Origin: an uncultured Carnobacteriaceae bacterium
Lineage (GTDB): Bacteria; Bacillota; Bacilli; Lactobacillales; Aerococcaceae
Assembly (NCBI GenBank): GCA_938039195.1
Contig: CALHVK010000025.1
Span: 1-5,724, forward strand
DNA length: 5,724 nucleotides
Direction: 5' to 3'
Within the stretch, counting starts at the first letter, position 1; every line of letters starts with the position of its first letter. The notes under the pieces were generated by a model. It worked only from the letters and a program-made list of their open reading frames with translations, made no database searches and was not told where the DNA came from. Positions 1-5,551 of this stretch are shown here, piece by piece. The translations under genes and the position numbers were made by a program.

Positions 1-161
1 ATTTCGAATGTTGCTCCGTCGACTAATTTTTTCTCTTCATCGGTTAATTGAATCGATACCGGAGCAGGCTTCACTTCTTGATATGCTGCGTGACCTGCTG
101 TTGCTAGAAACACAAGTCCACTAAAGGCAAATACTGCTGTTGCAAATTTACTTGATTTCAT
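1..161 (-). CDS. N-terminal part of a small secreted protein of unknown function (3' end off window)
   Basis: Read on the minus strand, an ATG at 161 opens a frame that runs off the left edge after 53 codons, so only the amino end is visible. It begins MKSSKFATAVFAFSGLVFLA, a typical Sec signal peptide: two lysines, then a hydrophobic core to about residue 22. A plausible signal peptidase I site follows TAGHA (residue 25). There is no lipobox cysteine, so it is not a lipoprotein. The mature start is hydrophilic (YQEVKPAPVSIQLTDEEKK). The start is fixed by an AAGGAGG ribosome site that overlaps the stop codon of the permease gene, only 12 bases upstream, so the gene is the fourth member of the GntR-ABC operon and is probably translationally coupled to the permease. 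By position it may be an exported accessory or substrate of the transporter; the family is not recognised and this role is inference. Confidence 0.8.
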   Translation of the reverse strand, partial: MKSSKFATAVFAFSGLVFLATAGHAAYQEVKPAPVSIQLTDEEKKLVDGATFE

Positions 162-173
162 GATAACCCCTCC

Positions 174-977
174 TTACACACTAACCTTATGATTTAATAA
201 ATAATCGCTTAGTAGCATATTTAGAACAATCCAAATAAGCATACAACCGATTAAGAAGACCATCGCTTCATTTCCAATTAAACGAACCACAAATTGCGTA
301 CGCATAATTAGCGTGAATGTCACGACAACGACTAAAATGTAGAGAACTACCGACGTCACCTTACGAACGTACCCCTTCTTCTCAACCCCAACAACAAGAA
401 TGGCGAGTTGGAAGACCGTTACGATGAGCGCTACTCCCATTGTAAGAATGAGAAGAAACTGTACCGCATACTGTGGAACTAGAAGCGGCATCGCCATCGA
501 GTTTGTCACAAGCGACCACGGTGTGATGTGGTATTGCGCAAATTCTGGAATAAAGAAGCTTGTGAGGTAGTAGTTTAAGAACACCCCAACTACTTGAACG
601 GCTTGTAAGAAGAACGTAATGACAAGCATTGTTAATAATTTAGCCCAGTAAATTCCAAAACGTGATCCTGGAAGCATGAGTAGGCGATAAATGAAAGACC
701 CTTTGCTACTCCATTCCTTCGACCAAATCACTGCCGAGTAGACCAGAATCGCTGTTCCAGCAAAGAATACTGGAAGTCCAATTGCGAGTTGGTCTAAAAC
801 GACTTGTTTCACGATATCAGGACTCACAATGCGCAATTGTCCGGTTAGTAACCCCGTCGTCGCAAGTGTCTTCACCTTCACCCCTAGTTGCAATAAGATT
901 TGAAGCAATGCCACCACGAGGATGAATCCTTTCGCCTGGCCAATATTATAAAGCGTTAAATTGATGACTTTCTTCAT
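174..977 (-). CDS. ABC-2-type transporter permease, six membrane helices
   Basis: This 267-residue protein is very hydrophobic, with about six predicted membrane segments near residues 18-34, 64-85, 112-136, 172-198, 208-225 and 238-258. Charged loops separate them, for example SKEWSSKGS at 86-94. That is the usual length and topology of a permease subunit of small ABC-2 exporters found with YtrA-type regulators (compare YtrC/D in Bacillus and the Pmt permeases in Staphylococcus); I have not identified an ortholog. The start codon overlaps the ATPase stop in an ATGA arrangement, and a GGGAGG ribosome site lies about 10 bases upstream inside the ATPase gene, which indicates coupled expression. 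It is the only permease gene visible, so the transporter would be a homodimer unless a second subunit lies beyond the left edge. The substrate cannot be read from the sequence; export of, or protection against, membrane-active peptides is a context-based guess. Confidence 0.88.
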   Translation of the reverse strand: MKKVINLTLYNIGQAKGFILVVALLQILLQLGVKVKTLATTGLLTGQLRIVSPDIVKQVVLDQLAIGLPVFFAGTAILVYSAVIWSKEWSSKGSFIYRLLMLPGSRFGIYWAKLLTMLVITFFLQAVQVVGVFLNYYLTSFFIPEFAQYHITPWSLVTNSMAMPLLVPQYAVQFLLILTMGVALIVTVFQLAILVVGVEKKGYVRKVTSVVLYILVVVVTFTLIMRTQFVVRLIGNEAMVFLIGCMLIWIVLNMLLSDYLLNHKVSV

Positions 978-1663
978 GGTAAGTATACCTCCCTCATCAC
1001 ATCGACAATTGATTTGCCCTCTTCTTCACGCACTTGTTCTGGATAGAATTCCTTCACAACGCGTCCTTCGTTGAGGAGCACTGCTTTATCGACGATATAC
1101 TCAATATCATTAATTTCATGCGTTGTAATCAATACGCCGCGTCCATCGAGTAGGTCGCTCGTAAACACACGCGCGATTTCTTCACGGGTAAACACATCTA
1201 TTCCTGAAAATGGTTCGTCCATCAAGATGTAGTCTGTATCCAGTCCCATCCCTAGAAGCAAGTTCAGTTTCGCAACATTCCCTTTCGAGAGCGATCGGAC
1301 TTCATCTTTTAAATTCAAATGGAAGAAGTCTAATAAATGTCTTTCCTTTTGACGATTCCAGTTTGGATAGAACGTACGCATAAAATCAATCGCTTCATCC
1401 ACTGTTTGGTCTGGCGAGATAATCGAACTATCCGTAATGTAGCTCACCTTTTCCGCAAACACTTTACGCGCTGACATATCATCGATAGTGACTTTCCCTT
1501 TATCAAATGGCAACAGCCCTGCAATGCAGTTCATAATTGTTGTTTTTCCAATCCCGTTGACCCCAATGAGAGCCGTTACTTCTCCTTTTTTCGCGTTAAA
1601 TGAAATGTCATTCAACACTTGTTTTTTTCCAAATCTCTTACTTAAGTTTTGAATCGTTAACAT
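974..1663 (-). CDS. ABC transporter ATP-binding protein, YtrB/CcmA-like
   Basis: This 229-residue cytoplasmic ATPase would power the adjoining permease. Walker A is G34-VNGIGKTT (K40 binds phosphate), Walker B is YILMDEP with D149 and catalytic E150, the D-loop is SGID (153-156), and the switch histidine is H182 in TTHEI. The signature motif is degenerate: LSKGN at 125-129 instead of LSGGQ. The Q-loop position after VSYI is T77-D78 rather than the usual Gln. Non-canonical signatures of the LSKG type are common in the YtrB branch, so this does not by itself imply inactivity. An AAGGAG site seven bases before the ATG supports the start. The gene begins 15 bases after the regulator stop and its own stop overlaps the permease start by four bases, so all are co-transcribed. 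No fused membrane domain is present. Confidence 0.93.
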   Translation of the reverse strand: MLTIQNLSKRFGKKQVLNDISFNAKKGEVTALIGVNGIGKTTIMNCIAGLLPFDKGKVTIDDMSARKVFAEKVSYITDSSIISPDQTVDEAIDFMRTFYPNWNRQKERHLLDFFHLNLKDEVRSLSKGNVAKLNLLLGMGLDTDYILMDEPFSGIDVFTREEIARVFTSDLLDGRGVLITTHEINDIEYIVDKAVLLNEGRVVKEFYPEQVREEEGKSIVDVMREVYLP

Positions 1664-1678
1664 AGTACCGCTCCTTCC

Positions 1679-2032
1679 CTACAATTGTTTTTTGAGATGT
1701 TCAATCACATCTTCTGCACTTAAATCGAGAGGTTTAATCGCTGTGGCAAAACTTGCGATGGCCTCATTCAACATTTCTTCTTTTAGTTGCTCAATCCGTT
1801 CTACATCTTCTGTCACACGACTCATGACATTATTTCCTGTCGTAATCAACCCCATGACCTCCAATTCATGAAAGGCACGTTGGACCGTATTGGGATTTAC
1901 TTGCATGGTTTGCGCAAATTCACGCCGACTCGGCATCTCTTGGCCTGCTTCCATTCTGTGGGAGGCAATTTCCGCTTTGAAATAGGCGATAATTTGCTCG
2001 TAGACCGGACTTCTTTTATCAAATACGATCAT
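1679..2032 (-). CDS. GntR-family transcriptional regulator, YtrA subfamily
   Basis: This 117-residue protein has an N-terminal winged helix-turn-helix of the GntR type (about residues 8-75). The recognition region reads PSRREFAQTMQVNPNTVQRA (34-53) followed by FHELEVMGLI, a very characteristic GntR pattern. After it there is only a short helical tail of about 40 residues and no FCD, UTRA or aminotransferase domain. This is the YtrA layout, in which the tail dimerises and no classical ligand pocket is present. The usual GRG wing is altered to GNNVMSR (66-72). The ATG is preceded by AAAGGAG at six bases. It is the first gene of the operon and sits directly behind two matching palindromes that flank and overlap the promoter, so it very probably represses its own operon. 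YtrA-type repressors in Bacillus (YtrA) and Staphylococcus (PmtR) control ABC exporters that respond to envelope-active compounds. Confidence 0.93.
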   Translation of the reverse strand: MIVFDKRSPVYEQIIAYFKAEIASHRMEAGQEMPSRREFAQTMQVNPNTVQRAFHELEVMGLITTGNNVMSRVTEDVERIEQLKEEMLNEAIASFATAIKPLDLSAEDVIEHLKKQL

Positions 2033-2060
2033 TAGTAACTCCTTTCTTTGATCCCCATTC

Positions 2061-2084
2061 AGTGTATTAACCGGTTAATACACT
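2061..2084. promoter_or_regulatory. Operator 1: perfect 24-bp palindrome, probable GntR/YtrA binding site
   Basis: The half-site AGTGTATTAACC is followed immediately by its exact reverse complement, giving 12 of 12 paired positions. It lies at about +8 to +31 relative to the predicted transcription start, where a bound dimer would block elongation or promoter clearance. The outer AGTGTA...TACACT arms resemble, from memory, the operator reported for Bacillus YtrA; here the arms are 12 bases apart. Confidence 0.85.
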
Positions 2085-2092
2085 TATCTTTA

Positions 2093-2116
2093 ACTGTATT
2101 ATGCGCTTAGTACACT
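2093..2116. promoter_or_regulatory. Operator 2: imperfect 24-bp palindrome inside the promoter
   Basis: On the minus strand the arms are AGTGTACTAAGC and, read from the other side, ACTGTATTATGC, agreeing at 9 of 12 positions. They match operator 1 in the outer AGTGTA-type and inner TAA-type positions. The site covers most of the -35/-10 spacer and the whole -10 box. Its centre is 32 bp from the centre of operator 1, about three helical turns, so two dimers would sit on the same DNA face. Confidence 0.8.
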
Positions 2117-2126
2117 CAAATGTCAA
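2098..2126 (-). promoter_or_regulatory. Promoter of the GntR-ABC operon
   Basis: On the minus strand a perfect -35 TTGACA (2126-2121) is followed after exactly 17 bases by the -10 box CATAAT (2103-2098). The predicted start of transcription is near 2091, giving a leader of about 58 bases before the regulator ATG. The quality of the boxes implies a strong housekeeping sigma promoter that must be held down by a repressor. Confidence 0.88.
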
Positions 2127-2150
2127 TAGCGTTTTCAAAAATATTTTTAA

Positions 2151-2183
2151 AAATAAAAAAGACGACTCGAAATTCGAGTCGTC
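2151..2183 (-). terminator. Rho-independent terminator of the acyltransferase gene
   Basis: A hairpin with arms GACGACTCG and CGAGTCGTC (2161-2169 and 2175-2183) and a five-base AT loop is followed, on the minus strand, by TTTTTTATTTTT. It begins eight bases after the stop codon of the acyltransferase gene and isolates it from the GntR operon promoter downstream. The T run is present on the minus-strand side only. Confidence 0.92.
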
Positions 2184-2190
2184 TCAACGT

Positions 2191-4071
2191 TTATTGGATT
2201 TTTAATTTTACCATTTCTTGTAAAATGAGGTTTGCTAATTCCGCTGCCCCTGTATCGTTTGGATGAATCTCATCCTCAAAGAGCCATTCTTTTGTATGCC
2301 CTTTGGCGTAAGTTCCCCAGTCGATTAGATGAACATTTGGATAACGTTCTGCAGCTGCTTTTAACTGCTCATTTACTTCTTTAGCCCATTTAATTTCATA
2401 ACCAGCTGTCACTAAGAAGATTTCACGGTTCCCTGACGCTTGAATCAACGCATCGATTTGCGCTGCAGAAAAAGCACCGTTTGAACCGAGGACAAATACT
2501 ACGGTTTGAGAAAGTCTACCTTGTTGTGCCAACTTTTGAACGATTGGTGCGCTGTAATACAATTGACGTCCGACTTCTCCGTCCACATAGGCGTTCGGGA
2601 AGACTTCACGAAGTTTGTTCGCAGACGCTAGTAACACTGAGTCGCCGACAAAGGTAATCGGTGTTTGCTTCACTTGTTGTTCCACATTCGCTTTAATTTC
2701 ATTACTAATTGTCGTTGTCCCTTCAGTGGTTGGCTCGGCCGTTGTCTCTTGTAAGAGCGCTTGGTTTTGACGAATTTTCTCCTCAACCTCTTGAACGGCT
2801 GAGTTTTGATTCTTCTCTTGTGCAAATCCAATTCCCGCAAGTCCTACACAGATAAGATACAGCAATGAGAACACGAGTCCGAATTGCTTTATTCCTTTTG
2901 GAAGATTCGATTTCCCATAAGCCGTTAAATTATACGGACTATGCGCTTGTCCAATCGGAAGGAGAATTCGTTCTTTCTCAAAGAGTTGATACGTGATTTC
3001 AGCCATCACGAAAATCAACACAAATTGAATTCCAACAGATAGCCACTGCTCATCAATTCCACGTAAGAATGTTGGAGCAATGAGATGAATTGGATAGAAC
3101 CATAAGTAGTATGAGAAACTTCTCTTTCCAAAGAACGTAAATCCTTTAAAACTGAAGAGGTAATGAATGCCGACCCCTTCACGAATCGAACAAGATAAAA
3201 GAAGCATCATCACAAACGATGAAATAAACATCATCATGTAATAGACTTCTGCTTGCGTTCCATTGAAGGTTGTAAACATCCATGCTAATGCCCCTAAACA
3301 GAGGATGCTCAACACATTCGGAACAATCGAACCTGACTCACGAGCTGGTAGAAGTAATTTCCCTTCGTGAATGTAACTTAAGAGCGCTCCAAACGTGAAC
3401 GAGAATAAACGCGTTGATACTAAATAGTATACGTGAGAAGGATCTTGTTCAAACCAATAGAGTGCTGCCATCCCTGCTGCTGAAGCAAGCGTTAAGAACG
3501 CGAGCAAGGCAAACTCCTGCATTCTGAGGAAGTTGAGTTTCTTCATCAGTTTTCGAAGGAGATACCCAACGATTAAAAGTTGCACATAAAGGGATACATA
3601 CCAGAGGTGTACAAACGGACTTGGATTCGCCGATTGTACGAAGTATGATTGTTGAGAGAAAATCTGATAATCATTATTGACGAAGAATAATGCCGAAAGC
3701 GCCATTCCTCGGATATTGGATAGTAATTGCGGTGCTGCCACGAATAAAAACGCGACCGTCACAACAATCATAAAGAGCATCGGGAAGAACATTCTCTTCA
3801 AGCTTTTCACTGGGAAACGCTCTTTATAATCTTCCGCGAATGTTTTGATATTATGCCGGAATGTCAAATAGCCTCCGACCACTAAAAATCCGTTAACGGC
3901 TAAAAATCCGCCCGGTAATAAATGTTGGAAATAATAATACGTAATAATTGCTAGTATAAAAAAACCTTTCAAGCCATCAAATGCTGCACTCCGTTTTTTC
4001 TCTGTTTGCTTGGGAGGATGTGGGTGCGTTGATGCTTGAGAAGGTGTTGTTTGATAATTCATAGTCCCCAC
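2191..4071 (-). CDS. Membrane acyltransferase with C-terminal SGNH hydrolase domain (OatA-like)
   Basis: This 626-residue protein has the two-part layout of peptidoglycan O-acetyltransferases. Residues about 30-416 form a multi-helix acyltransferase-3 (AT3) domain (DGLKGFF at 32, GGFLAVNGF at 54, HLWYVSL at 155, FGKRSFSYYLWFYPI at 313) with roughly eleven membrane segments, the last at 397-416. Residues 417-470 are a polar, Thr/Glu-rich linker, and 471-620 an extracellular SGNH domain. SGNH motifs are complete: GDS (nucleophile S478), the GRQ glycine G501, GSNG with N531, and D600-EI-H603. The family moves acetyl groups across the membrane onto wall sugars, usually MurNAc O-6, giving lysozyme resistance. 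Several usual AT3 signature residues differ: the R-x10-H motif reads K35...Y46, GVD reads A58-V-N60, the acidic pair after HLW is missing, and YLWH reads YLWF. Substrate or mechanism may therefore differ. The first codon is GTG; a GGAG seven bases upstream favours it over the ATG at codon 4. It stands alone between terminators. Confidence 0.88.
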   Translation of the reverse strand: MGTMNYQTTPSQASTHPHPPKQTEKKRSAAFDGLKGFFILAIITYYYFQHLLPGGFLAVNGFLVVGGYLTFRHNIKTFAEDYKERFPVKSLKRMFFPMLFMIVVTVAFLFVAAPQLLSNIRGMALSALFFVNNDYQIFSQQSYFVQSANPSPFVHLWYVSLYVQLLIVGYLLRKLMKKLNFLRMQEFALLAFLTLASAAGMAALYWFEQDPSHVYYLVSTRLFSFTFGALLSYIHEGKLLLPARESGSIVPNVLSILCLGALAWMFTTFNGTQAEVYYMMMFISSFVMMLLLSCSIREGVGIHYLFSFKGFTFFGKRSFSYYLWFYPIHLIAPTFLRGIDEQWLSVGIQFVLIFVMAEITYQLFEKERILLPIGQAHSPYNLTAYGKSNLPKGIKQFGLVFSLLYLICVGLAGIGFAQEKNQNSAVQEVEEKIRQNQALLQETTAEPTTEGTTTISNEIKANVEQQVKQTPITFVGDSVLLASANKLREVFPNAYVDGEVGRQLYYSAPIVQKLAQQGRLSQTVVFVLGSNGAFSAAQIDALIQASGNREIFLVTAGYEIKWAKEVNEQLKAAAERYPNVHLIDWGTYAKGHTKEWLFEDEIHPNDTGAAELANLILQEMVKLKIQ

Positions 4072-4078
4072 TGTCTTT

Positions 4079-4082
4079 CTCC
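4079..4082 (-). promoter_or_regulatory. Ribosome binding site favouring the GTG start at 4071
   Basis: GGAG lies seven bases before GTG at 4071, which is ideal spacing, but sixteen bases before the in-frame ATG at 4062. The GGGG just before that ATG is only three bases away and too close. The GTG start is therefore preferred, adding three residues. Confidence 0.6.
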
Positions 4083-4101
4083 ATTCCTTAAATTCCTATT
4101 T

Positions 4102-4107
4102 ATTATA
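4102..4107 (-). promoter_or_regulatory. -10 box of the acyltransferase promoter
   Basis: A perfect TATAAT on the minus strand lies 30 bases before the GTG start, placing the transcription start near 4095 with a short leader. No good -35 hexamer is present at 16-18 bases upstream (the best is ATCCAA), and there is no TGn extension. This suggests either a weak promoter or one needing an activator. Confidence 0.6.
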
Positions 4108-4170
4108 TCTCAAAACCACTACACTTGGATACTAGGAACATTACATTTTTGTTAATTTTAAGAAAATGGT

Positions 4171-4219
4171 TTCCAGTTGTTTCTAAAACGTGAACAAAGA
4201 TTCCTGTTGTTTATTAAAC
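4171..4219. repeat. Tandem pair of a 19-bp motif, 30-bp period, upstream of the acyltransferase promoter
   Basis: On the plus strand TTCCAGTTGTTTCTAAAAC (4171-4189) and TTCCTGTTGTTTATTAAAC (4201-4219) agree at 16 of 19 positions and are offset by exactly 30 bp. Read on the transcribed strand each contains GTTTnAnAAAC, a small inverted repeat, followed by AACnGGAA-type sequence. They lie roughly 75-125 bases upstream of the predicted transcription start, a position typical for activator binding. No regulator is assigned. Confidence 0.45.
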
Positions 4220-4221
4220 AC

Positions 4222-4247
4222 AAAAAAGCTAGGCAAATCTGCCTAGC
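4222..4247 (-). terminator. Rho-independent terminator of the flavin reductase operon
   Basis: An 8-bp stem GCTAGGCA/TGCCTAGC with a four-base loop (4228-4247) is followed on the minus strand by TTTTTTGTG. It starts 16 bases after the stop codon of the 423-residue reductase and marks the 3' end of that operon. Confidence 0.92.
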
Positions 4248-4263
4248 CTTCTCTTCTTACATT

Positions 4264-5535
4264 TTAGTGTTCTGAAGCACCGCTTGTTGCATCTACTGCT
4301 TGTGCTTGAGCAGGAGCTGAATGTCCGCTATCTGAAGCACCACTTGTAGCATCTGCTGCAGGAGCAGGAGCTGAGTGTCCGCTATTTGAAGCGCCACTTG
4401 TTGCATCCGCTACTGGAGCAGCACCATTTGCGCTTACTAAACGTTGGCCAGTTGTTTGTAAGTACCAATCTAACCATGGTTTGAAGTCAAATACGATTTC
4501 GTTAATTCCAGCGTAAGAACCATCAGGATAGTACATTGCTTGGTAGTTGTGTACGTTGATGATTTCTGGTGGAGTGTTTGGAACGATTGTACGGAAGTAA
4601 TCCACGTTTCCTGCACGTAAGTTCGCAATGAGGTATTCCACATTTTTGAATGTACGTGGTGGGTGAACAGTTCCTAAACGGTTACCAGATTGAGCTGGCA
4701 CACGTGGAGCCAACATTTTGTTTGCTGGTTTGTTGAAGTTATAGTACAAGAATTGGTTGTTGTCATCGGCATATGTTACTTCAAATGGTAAAGCTTTTAA
4801 GAACATATCGATTTGGTCAACCGTTAATAAACCGTGGTCTAGGCGAACATAGTCGTTTCCTTGAGCAGCACCAACGATTTCACTTGCTTTTTCAACCCAT
4901 TCTGGATCATCTGGGTCTACCCCTTGAACAGTTGTAGAAATTGGGTTTGTGCAGTCTAAGTCTTCTGGCGGTGTTGGTAATGGTTTACGTAACACTTTTA
5001 CAACCTCCACATATTTCACGAAGTTTTCTAAGCATGAACGTAAGAACGCTACAGTTCCTTCGCTCTTAATGTTTCCTTCTTCGTCAAATGCTTCTTTTGC
5101 TTTTCCTAATAAGAATTCGTTCCCTGGTAATACATACGCATTTACCCCTGGAGCGTCCAAGATTTTACGTAAATGCACTTGCGCACGTGAAGTTCCTTGG
5201 TCATAGTGAGAAGCTCCCATAATCATGACTGGTTTGTTTTCGAATGGGTGTAAGTTGAATGACATCCATTCTAATGTGCTCTTCAACGCAGCTGTAATTG
5301 TGTGGTTGTGTTCAGGTGTAGCGATAATCACACCATCTGCACGAATTAATTTGTTGTACATGTATTGTACTGGGAAGCTCTTAGATTGATCTTCGTCTTG
5401 GTTAAACATTGGAATATCTTTAATTTCTAAGATTTCAAACTCGAATAAGTCACTGAATTTCTTTTCGATAAATTGTAATAATAAACGGTTATGCGAAAAT
5501 TCCGCATTTGATCCTACGATACCAATAATTTTCAT
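4264..5535 (-). CDS. NAD(P)H-dependent FMN reductase with PAS domain and triple flavinylation-motif tail
   Basis: This is a 423-residue cytoplasmic flavoprotein without signal peptide or membrane helix. Residues 1-183 form a flavodoxin-like NAD(P)H:FMN reductase domain: GSNAEFSHNRLL (8-19) for FMN phosphate, TPEHNHTITAALKSTLEW (73-90), and GASHYDQGTSRAQVHLR (107-123). After a linker, residues 232-360 resemble the PAS domain of DUF438 proteins (LPFEVTYADDNN, VHPPRTFKNVEYLI, YPDGSYAGINEIVFD), which may bind flavin or heme, perhaps through H290. The tail (375-423) holds three DATSGAS copies starting at D377, D395 and D415, matching the ApbE covalent FMN attachment motif; the acceptors would be S383, S401 and S421. 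The enzyme probably passes NAD(P)H electrons through these flavins to a partner reductase, as in fumarate- or hydroxycinnamate-reductase systems of lactic acid bacteria (inference). The AAGGAG site overlaps the preceding stop and is 12 bases from ATG, rather long, yet MKIIGIVGSN is clearly the family start. Confidence 0.9.
   Translation of the reverse strand: MKIIGIVGSNAEFSHNRLLLQFIEKKFSDLFEFEILEIKDIPMFNQDEDQSKSFPVQYMYNKLIRADGVIIATPEHNHTITAALKSTLEWMSFNLHPFENKPVMIMGASHYDQGTSRAQVHLRKILDAPGVNAYVLPGNEFLLGKAKEAFDEEGNIKSEGTVAFLRSCLENFVKYVEVVKVLRKPLPTPPEDLDCTNPISTTVQGVDPDDPEWVEKASEIVGAAQGNDYVRLDHGLLTVDQIDMFLKALPFEVTYADDNNQFLYYNFNKPANKMLAPRVPAQSGNRLGTVHPPRTFKNVEYLIANLRAGNVDYFRTIVPNTPPEIINVHNYQAMYYPDGSYAGINEIVFDFKPWLDWYLQTTGQRLVSANGAAPVADATSGASNSGHSAPAPAADATSGASDSGHSAPAQAQAVDATSGASEH
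4267..4407 (-). repeat. Three tandem DATSGAS repeats encoding the C-terminal tail
   Basis: Repeat units of 18, 20 and 9 codons begin at D377, D395 and D415. Units 1 and 2 share DATSGASxSGHSAPA; unit 3 stops after DATSGASEH. Codons vary synonymously between units (for example GCA/GCT, AGT/AGC, GGC/GGT), so the amino-acid motif has been kept while the DNA drifted, which argues for selection rather than recent slippage. The spacers are Ala/Pro/Gln/Gly/His-rich and should be disordered and flexible. Confidence 0.9.
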
Positions 5536-5551
5536 TTTCTACTGTCACTCC

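Noticed and set aside
1787..2035. Plus-strand open frame of 82 codons
   Set aside because: It lies antisense to the GntR gene, which has clear family motifs, a ribosome site and operon context; the plus-strand frame has no recognisable domain and its codons mirror the real gene.
2161..2183. Near-palindrome considered as another regulator operator
   Set aside because: It sits eight bases after a stop codon and runs into a T-rich tract on the same strand, which is the pattern of an intrinsic terminator; its arms share nothing with the AGTGTA operators.
2033..2190. Possible riboswitch or leader RNA before the GntR gene
   Set aside because: The leader is only about 58 bases and is largely occupied by operator 1; no antiterminator/terminator alternatives were seen between promoter and start codon.
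4171..4219. Possible CRISPR or small repeat array
   Set aside because: There are only two imperfect copies, 11 bases apart, which is too few and too short-spaced for CRISPR.
4267..4407. Tail repeats as a wall-spanning or surface-anchor repeat region
   Set aside because: The protein has no signal peptide, LPXTG motif or membrane segment, and the repeated core fits the flavin attachment motif exactly, so a surface role is less likely.
4949..5206. Plus-strand open frame of 85 codons
   Set aside because: It is antisense to the FMN reductase domain, with no recognisable domain and no reason to think it is translated.
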